A stretch of 34,633 nucleotides of DNA from the IMG/VR virus record IMGVR_UViG_3300042691_009144, positions 1 through 34,633 of that record. The stretch is one strand, 5' to 3'. The DNA comes from a virus. How positions within the stretch are numbered: the stretch's first letter is position 1; each line of letters begins with the position of its first letter. Shown here piece by piece: positions 1 to 6,490 of the stretch. The position numbers and the translations under genes are program-made. Below the pieces are notes generated by a model. The model did no database searches, had not been told where the DNA came from, and saw only the letters and a list, made by a program, of their open reading frames with translations.

Positions 1-25
1 CGATGAATATCTGGAGTATGCGTAA
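1..25 (+). CDS. 3' end of an upstream gene (partial)
   Basis: The first bases read in frame as DEYLEYA followed by TAA at 23-25. The last A of that stop is the first base of the next ATG (TAATG). The same one-base overlap joins many neighbouring genes here, which supports this being a true gene end. Too little remains to identify the product. Confidence 0.5.
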
Positions 26-234
26 TGCCTTTCTCACCTCTCGCTTCTATCGTTCATTCTCACATGTACAAGAGCTGGATTCGTGAAAATCCCGAACTAG
101 CACTGGAGCGTGTTGAAGCGTTCTGTCGCGAAGCTAAAGAGCGTGGTATGATGCTTCGCTATTTTGAGGATGAGCACTACGTTGATATCGTAGCTGCGTT
201 TAAGGAATCTGATCTAGATAAGAGGTATGCATAA
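25..234 (+). CDS. Small hypothetical phage protein (69 aa)
   Basis: Product not recognised. It is a short, charged, probably helical protein with a central stretch rich in E, R and K (for example ERVEAFCREAKERG) and no membrane segment or signal peptide. It starts on the last base of the upstream stop and its own stop overlaps the next ATG by one base, so it is probably translationally coupled on both sides. It lies in a run of five tiny genes ahead of the glycan cassette. Coding status rests on the coupling and on the lack of gaps. Confidence 0.7.
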   Translation: MPFSPLASIVHSHMYKSWIRENPELALERVEAFCREAKERGMMLRYFEDEHYVDIVAAFKESDLDKRYA

Positions 235-437
235 TGTCAATTCAGATTGGGTTTCCGGCGCGAGTTGGTAATTTTAAACAGGGCGCCGTAGTTCGTCACA
301 CAGACACAGGCGACTTCGGTCATGTTGTCGGGTTTGATCGTGTTTACTGGGATGCCGGCCATGAAATTATTATCAAGGTTCTCTGGGACGACGGGGTGGT
401 CCGCTCGATTCATCCCACAAATATTTCTCTACTTTAA
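234..437 (+). CDS. Small protein with SH3-like/KOW-like pattern (67 aa)
   Basis: No firm family assignment. The sequence alternates short beta-like segments: GAVVRHTDTGDFGHVVGF, then IIIKVLWDDGVVRSIHP, ending NISLL. The 'G..V.H..TG..G.V' plus 'V.W.DG....IHP' arrangement is typical of small SH3-like barrels found in many phage proteins. The fold is an inference and no function follows from it. It overlaps the previous stop by one base and is followed after 10 bases by the next gene. Confidence 0.7.
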   Translation: MSIQIGFPARVGNFKQGAVVRHTDTGDFGHVVGFDRVYWDAGHEIIIKVLWDDGVVRSIHPTNISLL

Positions 438-447
438 AGGATAAAAT

Positions 448-738
448 ATGCTTATTGAAACACCCGCAAAGCTTAATGATGTAGTCACTGTAAAGATGGT
501 TGGTGGTGACGAAGTTCTCGGTCGCCTCCATGATGAGCGTACAGATGACTATATCGAGCTTAATAAGCCGCTGCTGGTTATGATGGCGCAGCAGGGATTT
601 GGTCTAGTACCGTATATGCTGACAGCTGGACCTGAGGCCATTATCAAGATCGATCGTAAGCACGTTGTTGCTTTCACTAAGACGTTTGAAGATGTTGCTA
701 AGGCATATATCAAACAAACCACTAGCCTTATTACCTAA
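448..738 (+). CDS. Sm-like (LSm-type) small phage protein (96 aa)
   Basis: The first half reads like an Sm fold: a short N-terminal helix, then DVVTVKMVGGDEVLGRLHDE, then DDYIELNKPLLVM. In Sm proteins the first motif has the form V.V.L..G.E..G.L....D. The second half has hydrophobic strands and a C-terminal helix. Sm-like proteins of this kind occur in T4-like marine phages, but RNA binding here is only inferred from the pattern. An AAGGAT-type ribosome site lies just upstream. It sits in the small-gene run before the glycan cassette, which gives no further clue to its job. Confidence 0.7.
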   Translation: MLIETPAKLNDVVTVKMVGGDEVLGRLHDERTDDYIELNKPLLVMMAQQGFGLVPYMLTAGPEAIIKIDRKHVVAFTKTFEDVAKAYIKQTTSLIT

Positions 739-776
739 AAGAGTATATACATTAAGTCTAGATAAGGAGATATATT

Positions 777-992
777 ATGACTACGATTTCTGCAAAGCGC
801 CCTCAGCTCTCGGACGGTACTAACGTTAATCTTCGTACTGTAACTAACTATGCTCAGCAGGCTGTTGTAGCGTTGAAGGAAGCCGGCGAAGAAGATGCTG
901 CGCACTACTTCGAAATGTTCCATGAGTATCTTGTTAAGGATGTTGCTAACGGCAAGCCGTTTGGTTTTACCTATAAGTCGCTGGGGCTGTAA
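777..992 (+). CDS. Small hypothetical protein (71 aa)
   Basis: Product not recognised. A strong AAGGAG ribosome site lies about 8 bases before the ATG. The protein is mostly helical by composition, with a central amphipathic stretch (YAQQAVVALKEAGEEDAAHY), and has no signal peptide or membrane helix. It overlaps the next ATG by one base (TAATG). The strong ribosome site after the 38-base gap suggests that a new translational unit begins here. Confidence 0.7.
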   Translation: MTTISAKRPQLSDGTNVNLRTVTNYAQQAVVALKEAGEEDAAHYFEMFHEYLVKDVANGKPFGFTYKSLGL

Positions 993-1204
993 TGCCTCTT
1001 CATATCGACTTTACTAGAAACGGCCGCACTGAATATACTTTTATCGACCGCCATACGAGCGAAGAGATCGCGTACGGATCTTATAACAATGAAGGGGACT
1101 TTGAGCTACTAAGTCTCCGTGAAGGCGTCCTAGATAAGTATGTGAGTGCGGCCGTTGCTTTTACTACGTTGCAGCGCCGACTTGAAATGCAATATGGCTA
1201 TTGA
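992..1204 (+). CDS. Small hypothetical protein (70 aa)
   Basis: Product not recognised. A beta-like N-terminal half (LHIDFTRNGRTEYTFID) is followed by a helical C-terminal half (KYVSAAVAFTTLQRRLEMQ). It is coupled to the preceding gene by TAATG and ends 10 bases before the first glycosyltransferase. Its tail contains the GAGG that serves as the ribosome site for that gene. Confidence 0.65.
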   Translation: MPLHIDFTRNGRTEYTFIDRHTSEEIAYGSYNNEGDFELLSLREGVLDKYVSAAVAFTTLQRRLEMQYGY

Positions 1205-1214
1205 GGTATAAACT

Positions 1215-2084
1215 ATGAAAGATCTAGTAATAGGCGCTATTACTGGGTATAACTTTGACGCTATCGAGCCTTGGGTTAACTCGCTAGAGAAATCCGGGTA
1301 CGATGGCGAAAAAGCTATGCTCTGTTATAATATCAGCTATGAAGTTGCCAACGAGCTCTCTGGACGTGGATTTAGAGTGTTCGGGTTTGAGCAGAACGAG
1401 GAACTGCGCCGTCTCGAATATACCAAACCTAACTTCAACGTTGTCGTTGAACGCTTTCTTCATATGGCGTTCGTTCTACGTGATCTGGGAACGAAGTATC
1501 GCTATATTATATCCACGGACGTCAAGGATGTCATCTTCCAGCGCAATCCTTCTGAGTGGCTTGAGAAGAACATCGAGACAGATTCTCCTTTTAAGGTTGT
1601 AGCTGCATCCGAATCAATTCAATACGATCAGGAAGACTGGGGTAACTTTAACCTCTTCCGCTCGTTTGGCCCTCAGGTCTATCAGACATTCCGCGATAAG
1701 ATTGTCTCAAACGCCGGCGTTATGGCTGGTGAATTTGAGCATATGCTCGACTTGTATATGCAGATTAAATTGCTATGTGACGGTGCTCCTGCGCACTTTA
1801 TCGAAGGCGGAGGCGGGCCCGATCAGGCTGCATATAATATTCTGATTAATTCTAAGCCGTGGAATAAAATTACACTCTTTGCTAAATCAGAAGATGGCTG
1901 GGCGGCGCAGCTAGGTACTACTGGTCCTCAGATTCAAGATCGCTATGGTAAGTTCGTAACTGAGTCTCTACCTATTCTTAAGGACGGTTTGGTTTGTACT
2001 TCAACCGGTGAGCCATTCTATATCGTACATCAGTATGATCGTGTGCCTCAGTGGAAGAACGAAATCTTGGCGAGGTATAAATGA
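1215..2084 (+). CDS. GT-A-like glycosyltransferase (289 aa)
   Basis: Probably transfers a sugar from a nucleotide-sugar donor onto a glycan. The N-terminus (DLVIGAITGYNFDAIEPWV) has the beta-alpha start of a nucleotide-binding fold. At about residues 99-112 is YIISTDVKDVIFQRNP, the 'D-x-x-D-x-hydrophobic-F-Q-x-x-P' motif of GT-A enzymes in which Asp residues bind the metal and donor. A glycine-rich FIEGGGGPDQAAYN loop near residue 200 is typical of the acceptor/donor pocket in related enzymes. There is no signal peptide or membrane helix, so it should act in the cytoplasm. It overlaps the next gene by four bases (ATGA) in a coupled run ending with UDP-galactopyranose mutase. Donor and acceptor are unknown. 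Confidence 0.75.
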   Translation: MKDLVIGAITGYNFDAIEPWVNSLEKSGYDGEKAMLCYNISYEVANELSGRGFRVFGFEQNEELRRLEYTKPNFNVVVERFLHMAFVLRDLGTKYRYIISTDVKDVIFQRNPSEWLEKNIETDSPFKVVAASESIQYDQEDWGNFNLFRSFGPQVYQTFRDKIVSNAGVMAGEFEHMLDLYMQIKLLCDGAPAHFIEGGGGPDQAAYNILINSKPWNKITLFAKSEDGWAAQLGTTGPQIQDRYGKFVTESLPILKDGLVCTSTGEPFYIVHQYDRVPQWKNEILARYK

Positions 2085-2836
2085 GAAAGTCTCTAATCTT
2101 TTGCTCAGTAGGTCAAGCACTTCCTACTGAAGGCCCATATGCAGAGAACCATTGGCGACGAACCGATCGTGGCAGTCGCGAATATCTAACGTCTATTGTT
2201 AATTATAACTACGAATCAGGTTTCCAACCAGAAGAATATTCGTATGATGTTAAGAGTGATAAGAAGGGCTTTAAATGGCCTCTAGCTCATGAATATATTC
2301 GTGAGAATCGCGATATGCTCATGAACGATTATGAGTACATTGGTATTTGGGATGACGATATCCAGGTTGATATCGAATCACTAAACCATTCTCTTATCAT
2401 GGCATATAATTGCGGTGCTAAGATGTTCCAGATGTCACTATCAGAAGATTCTGATGAGTGGTTCGATATTCTTAAGCATAAGCCTGACTATATTTTCTCA
2501 TGGACAAACTTCGTAGAGATCATGTGCCCTGTTTATCATACATCTCTTATTCCGATGATGATTGAGTTCTGGGACTTGTATCCATTTAAGACGGGGTGGG
2601 GCTTTGATAAAGTAGCGTGTGAGTTAGCTGAAGCGCCTGCTATGGTTATTCACTGCCGCCAGATGTATCATCCCCGTAGAGCTGAATCAACATACGATAA
2701 AGCAGCAGCGTTTGAAGAGATGCGTATCTGTATGCAAGAAGCTTATCCGGTATATTGCAAGAAACATTTCGATATTGATAACGCTAGGGTGCGTGATCAT
2801 CAGTTCGAATATCAAGCAATAAAAAGGATTCTTTAA
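2081..2836 (+). CDS. DUF707-type glycosyltransferase-like protein (251 aa)
   Basis: The core reads YEYIGIWDDDIQVDIESLN at about residues 86-104, then MFQMSLSEDSDEW, then FVEIMCPVYHTSLIPMM, then a 'GWGFD' segment. This order (WDDD; S-x-x-S-x-x-W; FVE-x-M-x-P; WG-x-D) is the pattern of the DUF707 family, which is related to GT-A glycosyltransferases. The triple Asp is the likely metal site. No signal or membrane segment is seen. It is coupled to its neighbours on both sides (ATGA upstream, TAATG downstream). It probably adds a second sugar in the same pathway as the preceding enzyme; the actual reaction is inferred. Confidence 0.75.
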   Translation: MRKSLIFCSVGQALPTEGPYAENHWRRTDRGSREYLTSIVNYNYESGFQPEEYSYDVKSDKKGFKWPLAHEYIRENRDMLMNDYEYIGIWDDDIQVDIESLNHSLIMAYNCGAKMFQMSLSEDSDEWFDILKHKPDYIFSWTNFVEIMCPVYHTSLIPMMIEFWDLYPFKTGWGFDKVACELAEAPAMVIHCRQMYHPRRAESTYDKAAAFEEMRICMQEAYPVYCKKHFDIDNARVRDHQFEYQAIKRIL

Positions 2837-3429
2837 TGGCAAACGTATTTCTAGATCTAGGTACCCATTTCGGGCAGGGTCTTAAGATGTTTATGGATCG
2901 TTTTAAGATGGATGAGTCTTGGACTATTCATACGTTTGAAGCTAATCCAACTACACATAAGATCTTCTTGGACGGCTTTCATAAAGAAGTGCCATGGGTA
3001 AAATCACACAATCAAGCAGTAGCCGATTATAACGGAACTATTACTATTAACGTTGAAACGCCCCCCGGTGAAGGAGATACAGGTCAAGGCACATCTATTA
3101 TCGATCTTGATAAGTGGTCGCCTTGGAATGGTACATTGCGTGACAACTTCCAACGTCAAGTAGATGTTGAGTGCATTGACTTTGCTCAGTTTATCAAAGA
3201 TAACTTTTCACCTGAGGATACTATTATCATAAAGATGGATATCGAAGGTGCGGAGTATCGCGTACTAGATAAAATGATTGAGACAGACGTACTCAAAGAT
3301 TACATTAATTTTATCACAGTCGAATGGCATTCGCGCTTCTTTACGAATGCAGATGAGATGCGCGTTCAAGAGAATAAGATTAGATATTACGCCAACATCA
3401 ACAACATTATAATGGAATCTTGGCAATGA
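2836..3429 (+). CDS. FkbM-family SAM-dependent methyltransferase (197 aa)
   Basis: Motif I is VFLDLGTHFGQGL (residues 4-16), followed by the acidic ribose-binding strand with TFEANP (about 33-38). The family's hallmark IIIKMDIEGAEYRVLDKMI appears at about residues 130-150 and ITVEWH follows. These are the standard landmarks of FkbM methyltransferases, which O-methylate sugars and other hydroxyls using S-adenosylmethionine. The protein is slightly short for the family but complete. It is coupled to the second glycosyltransferase (TAATG), so a role in capping or decorating the same glycan is the simplest reading. Confidence 0.85.
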   Translation: MANVFLDLGTHFGQGLKMFMDRFKMDESWTIHTFEANPTTHKIFLDGFHKEVPWVKSHNQAVADYNGTITINVETPPGEGDTGQGTSIIDLDKWSPWNGTLRDNFQRQVDVECIDFAQFIKDNFSPEDTIIIKMDIEGAEYRVLDKMIETDVLKDYINFITVEWHSRFFTNADEMRVQENKIRYYANINNIIMESWQ

Positions 3430-3470
3430 ATTTTCCTGACTTTCCTTTGAGCGCTAGGGAGAAGTACTAA
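3426..3470 (+). CDS. Possible 14-codon ORF between methyltransferase and glf
   Basis: An ATG overlaps the upstream stop (ATGA) and reads MNFPDFPLSAREKY before TAA at 3468-3470. The glf GTG start follows on the very next base. The ORF contains the CTAGGGAG ribosome site that would serve glf. It may be a coupling leader that carries ribosomes to the weak GTG start, a microprotein, or simply a chance reading of a spacer. No RNA or protein evidence can be drawn from sequence alone. Confidence 0.3.
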   Translation: MNFPDFPLSAREKY

Positions 3471-4574
3471 GTGGTATATGATTATTTGATTGTTGGTTCG
3501 GGCTTATTTGGCTCGACTTTTGCGCGGTTGGCTCATGATGCCGGTAAGTCTTGTCTTATTATCGAGCAGCGCGATCACGTTGGAGGCAATGTCTTCTCAG
3601 AAGATCAAGAAGGTATTCAAGTACACGTTTACGGACCACATGTCTTCCATTGCAATGATGAAAAGATCTGGCAATATGTAAATCGCTTCGCCGAGTTTAA
3701 TAACTTCGTAGCGATGCCTAAAGCTCAGTACGAGGGTAAGCTTTATTCGCTGCCCTTCAATATGAATACGTTCTACGAGATGTGGGGTGTTACTACACCT
3801 CAAGAAGCTATGGCAAAGATCGAAAGCCAGAAGCCGCGTATCAATCATGATCCTGAAAATCTTGAAGAGCAGGCAATTGCTCTCGTTGGACCAGATATCT
3901 ACGAGAAGCTTGTTAAGCATTATACCAAGAAGCAATGGCAGCGTGATCCAAAGGATCTTCCAGCGTTTATCATTAAGCGTCTGCCTGTGCGCTTCACATA
4001 CGATAATAACTATTTCAACGATCGCTACCAGGGCATTCCGATTGGAGGCTATGGTAAGATGATGGAGAATATGGTCAAGGGTATCGACGTTCGTCTTAAT
4101 ACAGACTACTTTATGGATCAAGATCTTTGGAATGTATGTGCTCGTAAGATTGTTTATACAGGTAAGATCGACCAGTACTTTGATTACAAGTTTGGTGAAC
4201 TAGAGTACCGTACACTTCGTTTTGAGAATGAATGGCACGAAACAGATAACTACCAGGGTATCGCGGTCATTAATGATACCGGGCCGAACAATCCCTGGAC
4301 GCGTACGATTGAACATAAGCACTTCGATCCTTCTCAAAAGACCGATCGCACAATTGTAACGCGTGAGATTCCTGATACCTGGGACAGAACTAAGATTCCT
4401 TATTATCCGATCAACGATGAGAAGAATCAGGCCATCTATAACAAGTATCGTGACCTAGCTAAGCAGGAAAAAAATGTAATTTTCGGTGGCCGTTTATCAG
4501 AATATCGTTATTATGATATGCATCAGGTCATTGGAAGTGCCATGGCCGCTTGGCGTAGGGAGACGGAAGATTAA
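3471..4574 (+). CDS. glf: UDP-galactopyranose mutase
   Basis: Converts UDP-galactopyranose to UDP-galactofuranose, the donor for Galf-containing glycans, using reduced FAD. The N-terminus has the Rossmann FAD site (YLIVGSGLFGSTFARLA) and then QRDHVGGN. Next come VHVYGPHVFHCNDEKIW, KHYTKKQW, LPVRFTYDNNYFNDRY and IPIGGYGKM, all family landmarks. The C-terminus has the closing FAD/substrate segment FGGRLSEYRYYDMHQVI. At 367 aa it is the usual length. The start is GTG immediately after a stop codon, with TAGGGAG about 8 bases upstream; no better ATG exists because the FAD motif begins at residue 5. It is the strongest functional anchor for reading 1215-4574 as a glycan pathway. Its stop overlaps the proposed AUU start of the next gene. 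Confidence 0.95.
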   Translation: MVYDYLIVGSGLFGSTFARLAHDAGKSCLIIEQRDHVGGNVFSEDQEGIQVHVYGPHVFHCNDEKIWQYVNRFAEFNNFVAMPKAQYEGKLYSLPFNMNTFYEMWGVTTPQEAMAKIESQKPRINHDPENLEEQAIALVGPDIYEKLVKHYTKKQWQRDPKDLPAFIIKRLPVRFTYDNNYFNDRYQGIPIGGYGKMMENMVKGIDVRLNTDYFMDQDLWNVCARKIVYTGKIDQYFDYKFGELEYRTLRFENEWHETDNYQGIAVINDTGPNNPWTRTIEHKHFDPSQKTDRTIVTREIPDTWDRTKIPYYPINDEKNQAIYNKYRDLAKQEKNVIFGGRLSEYRYYDMHQVIGSAMAAWRRETED

Positions 4575-5121
4575 TATATTCTATCTAGATGAAGATCCCA
4601 GGCAGTGCGCTGAATGGATGGTAGACAGGCATGTCGTTAAGATGATTGTCGAGACGGCGCAGCTGCTATCAACCGCTCATCGTATTATCGACGGTGAAGA
4701 AGTGATTGTGCATTTACAGCACAAAGAGACTGGAAAGGTCAAAAAGAAAAATGTGTGGATCCTGCCCGACGACCGCAATGACACTCTATACGCTTGCACA
4801 CACCGGAACCATCCCAGTGCTGTCTGGTGTCGCGAGTCAGTCGAAAATTACAACTGGGCTGTCGACCATCTTTACGCCCTTGGTCAAGAATATACCTTTA
4901 GATATGGAAAAAGACATGCAACGATTGAGAAATGCTTTTATCAACTCCAATCCCCTCCTCATGGGCTCCGCGCTTGGGATTGGACTAAGCCTCCTTCTGC
5001 AATGGATGAACGTTACATAATCTCTGACGACCCGGTGGTTAATTACCGTAATTATTATAAATATGGTAAGAGTAAATTACATGCGTGGAAGAATAGAGAA
5101 GCGCCAGTTTGGATATTATAA
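4570..5121 (+). CDS. Conserved phage protein, apparent AUU start (183 aa)
   Basis: I recognise the N-terminus (NIFYLDEDPRQCAEWMVDRH) as a family common in T4-like marine phages; members normally begin Met-Asn-Ile-Phe. Here that position is ATT (4570-4572), overlapping the glf stop (ATTAA). A TAGGGAGA ribosome site lies 7 bases upstream, so AUU initiation is likely. An alternative GTG at 4486 would force an 88-base overlap and add 28 residues out of line with the family. The pattern D-R-H-x-V-K-M-x-x-E-x-x-Q-L-L, then NHPSAVWCRES and a W-containing helix, resembles proteins annotated as pyrimidine-dimer glycosylase-like (MSMEG_6728 type). That link is remote and unproven. The last codons overlap a late-promoter box. 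Confidence 0.75.
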   Translation: MNIFYLDEDPRQCAEWMVDRHVVKMIVETAQLLSTAHRIIDGEEVIVHLQHKETGKVKKKNVWILPDDRNDTLYACTHRNHPSAVWCRESVENYNWAVDHLYALGQEYTFRYGKRHATIEKCFYQLQSPPHGLRAWDWTKPPSAMDERYIISDDPVVNYRNYYKYGKSKLHAWKNREAPVWIL

Positions 5122-5124
5122 ATA
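5117..5124 (+). promoter_or_regulatory. T4-type late promoter TATAAATA
   Basis: An exact TATAAATA, the -10-like box used by the T4 gp55 late sigma factor, overlaps the stop codon of the preceding gene. It lies 38 bases before the ATG at 5163. The leader contains CCTAGGGA (5147-5154) as the ribosome site. Position at a gene boundary and the repeated occurrence of this octamer before other gene groups support the call. Confidence 0.7.
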
Positions 5125-5162
5125 GATCAGAATACATCTCGTATATCCTAGGGAGTCAATTA

Positions 5163-5549
5163 ATGTCAAATATCGATAAGTATACATCTTTTATTTCGGA
5201 GCAAAGCCGAACATCGCCTATGCAGTTAACGGAAGCCACTGAAAAGACTGCTGTGAAGCACGAGCTTAAAAATCTAAACCAGCATCTAGGTGGTAGTGTT
5301 GCTGATGCACAGCGTACAGGTCGTGGTACACAGATGACATCTCCGAGCGTTAATGTGTCTCACCATAAGAGTTCAGATGAAACTCACAAAGCCTTAACAG
5401 CCGCGGGGTATAAACATATCAAAAAGCCTTCGCCGTTCTATAGCGATGATCACAAATTTTACCAAAAAACAGATAGCCATGGGTTTACGCATACTTTAGC
5501 GCATTCTGGATCTGCAGTTCATCATATTGGAGCTAGTAAGAGTAGCTAA
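5163..5549 (+). CDS. Histidine-rich small protein with possible capsid-targeting N-terminus (128 aa)
   Basis: Function unknown. I chose the ATG at 5163 because it has GGGAG 7 bases upstream and follows a late promoter; upstream in-frame codons would run through the promoter. The N-terminus (DKYTSFISEQ) resembles the short F-x-x-F-I-x-E peptide of T4 internal head proteins. LTE-A at about residues 20-23 fits the prohead-protease consensus (L/I)xE followed by A, G or S. The remainder is polar and rich in His, Ser and Lys (about a dozen His, for example HTLAHSGSAVHH). It is a single-gene unit: late promoter before it, strong terminator 20-50 bases after it. A packaged internal head protein is an inference. 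Confidence 0.75.
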   Translation: MSNIDKYTSFISEQSRTSPMQLTEATEKTAVKHELKNLNQHLGGSVADAQRTGRGTQMTSPSVNVSHHKSSDETHKALTAAGYKHIKKPSPFYSDDHKFYQKTDSHGFTHTLAHSGSAVHHIGASKSS

Positions 5550-5573
5550 AAATAATTTAAAATTATGATAAAG

Positions 5574-5600
5574 ACCCCGCTTCGGCGGGGTTTTTTGTTT
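5574..5600 (+). terminator. Strong intrinsic terminator with UUCG tetraloop
   Basis: The stem CCCCGC/GCGGGG (5575-5580 with 5585-5590) closes a TTCG tetraloop in the stable C(UUCG)G context. Six T residues follow directly (5591-5596). It separates the histidine-rich protein gene from the next late promoter only a few bases downstream. Confidence 0.92.
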
Positions 5601-5603
5601 GTG

Positions 5604-5611
5604 TATAAATA
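5604..5611 (+). promoter_or_regulatory. T4-type late promoter TATAAATA
   Basis: An exact TATAAATA lies 8 bases beyond the T run of the terminator and 35 bases before the ATG at 5647. The terminator-promoter arrangement makes the PD-(D/E)XK-like gene the first gene of a new late unit. Confidence 0.8.
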
Positions 5612-5620
5612 CCTTATTAT

Positions 5621-5630
5621 TAAACGTTTA
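5621..5630. promoter_or_regulatory. 10-bp palindrome TAAACGTTTA in late leader
   Basis: A perfect palindrome lies between the late promoter and the start at 5647. The same half-sites, arranged as CGTTTA-aga-TAAACG, occur at 34386-34400 just before another gene. It could be a protein-binding site or chance in AT-rich sequence. Confidence 0.25.
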
Positions 5631-5646
5631 GGGGTATGTATTAAGT

Positions 5647-6453
5647 ATGGCGAGCGATAAAGCGTTTAGAGACGAAGAAGCAGCGTATAATGCTTTAAAA
5701 AAGAAATTGGGATCCACCGCTGTAACTTTTCAAGAGCCTGCAGGCGCGGATGCTGGGTTTCCTGACTTCGGTTTCACACTTTCCCTCCCAATGGGTAAAG
5801 TAGATCTTCATATTGAGTATAAAAATAGTTCAACGGCGCAGATGGGTAGTATGCGTGATTGGATTTTTAATGGTGATTCTTTCTCCACAAATGATAAAAA
5901 TAATGAGGAAAAAGCAGATTTGATCCACATTATGAATAATACTCAAACTGCTATAACGAATGGTAAACGTCTACTAAAAGATCTTCAAACATATGCTACT
6001 AAAGATATAAAGACTATAAGTTCAGGGTCTATGACTGTGATCAAAGATCAAGCTCTTCGCCGGGCAGCGCTAGTTTCTTTTGCAAACAATACTAAGAACT
6101 ATCAAATTGCGAATATTACTGATTCATCGCTCGGAGACGGTATCTTAACCCATTACAAGAAAAAGTTTAATAAGTCAAAAAGAACTACACGCGCCAAAGG
6201 GCATGTGTTGATTATGATGATTAAGGATGAGATTTGGTATGTGGATAAGTCGGGTGTAGATGATGCTACAATGAAACAGATCTCGAGTATACTTGGTGTA
6301 AGGACTATTAATAAGCTATCAGGGTTAACAGCCAATCTTGAAGTTAGAATTCAGCCTAGAGGTTTGAGCAGCTCTAATAAACCGGTTTCAATAGATGTTA
6401 TGGCGAGCTTCCGTCTCAAAGGAAAACCGACAGGCGGCATAACAGTAATTTAA
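5647..6453 (+). CDS. PD-(D/E)XK nuclease-like protein (268 aa)
   Basis: Not a family I can name. The N-terminal third carries what looks like a PD-(D/E)XK site: Glu10/Glu11 in a first helix, GFPDFGF with Pro39-Asp40, then VDLHIEYKNS with Glu57-x-Lys59. A strand-loop-strand spacing of 17 residues between D and E is normal for this superfamily, which includes endonucleases and Holliday-junction resolvases. The rest alternates helices with a possible C-terminal beta domain and has no membrane segments. It has its own late promoter and a probable weak terminator, so it is made late. The start ATG has AGGGG 12 bases upstream, a rather long spacing. Nuclease activity is inference. Confidence 0.75.
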   Translation: MASDKAFRDEEAAYNALKKKLGSTAVTFQEPAGADAGFPDFGFTLSLPMGKVDLHIEYKNSSTAQMGSMRDWIFNGDSFSTNDKNNEEKADLIHIMNNTQTAITNGKRLLKDLQTYATKDIKTISSGSMTVIKDQALRRAALVSFANNTKNYQIANITDSSLGDGILTHYKKKFNKSKRTTRAKGHVLIMMIKDEIWYVDKSGVDDATMKQISSILGVRTINKLSGLTANLEVRIQPRGLSSSNKPVSIDVMASFRLKGKPTGGITVI

Positions 6454-6467
6454 CAGTTGCCTTTTTT
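6436..6467 (+). terminator. Probable weak intrinsic terminator at end of PD-(D/E)XK gene
   Basis: GGC-at-AAC (6436-6443) can pair with GTTGCC (6456-6461), leaving a two-base bulge and a 12-base loop. Six T residues follow (6462-6467). The hairpin spans the stop codon of the preceding gene, which is unusual but possible. The stem is short, so partial readthrough into the HAD gene is likely. Confidence 0.45.
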
Positions 6468-6490
6468 CTCATAATAAGATATAAGAAGAT

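Noticed and set aside
2076-2083. TATAAATG at the end of the first glycosyltransferase as a late promoter
   Set aside because: It is a 7/8 match made of the terminal coding bases plus the next start codon. A promoter would have to lie upstream of that start, not overlap it.
3597-4121. 174-codon frame on the minus strand within glf
   Set aside because: It is antisense to a well-conserved enzyme, has no ribosome site or promoter, and its translation shows no recognisable domain.
4486-4569. GTG start giving a 211-residue version of the AUU-start protein
   Set aside because: It would overlap glf by almost 90 bases, lacks a ribosome site and adds residues before the conserved family start.
5056-5063. 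Second TATAAATA, inside the coding sequence of the AUU-start gene
   Set aside because: It is formed by the codons Tyr-Tyr-Lys-Tyr, lies 100 bases before the next gene, and a better-placed box exists at 5117. It could be active, but nothing favours it.
5109-5162. Earlier start for the histidine-rich protein
   Set aside because: The extension runs through the late promoter and the ribosome site that fits the ATG at 5163.
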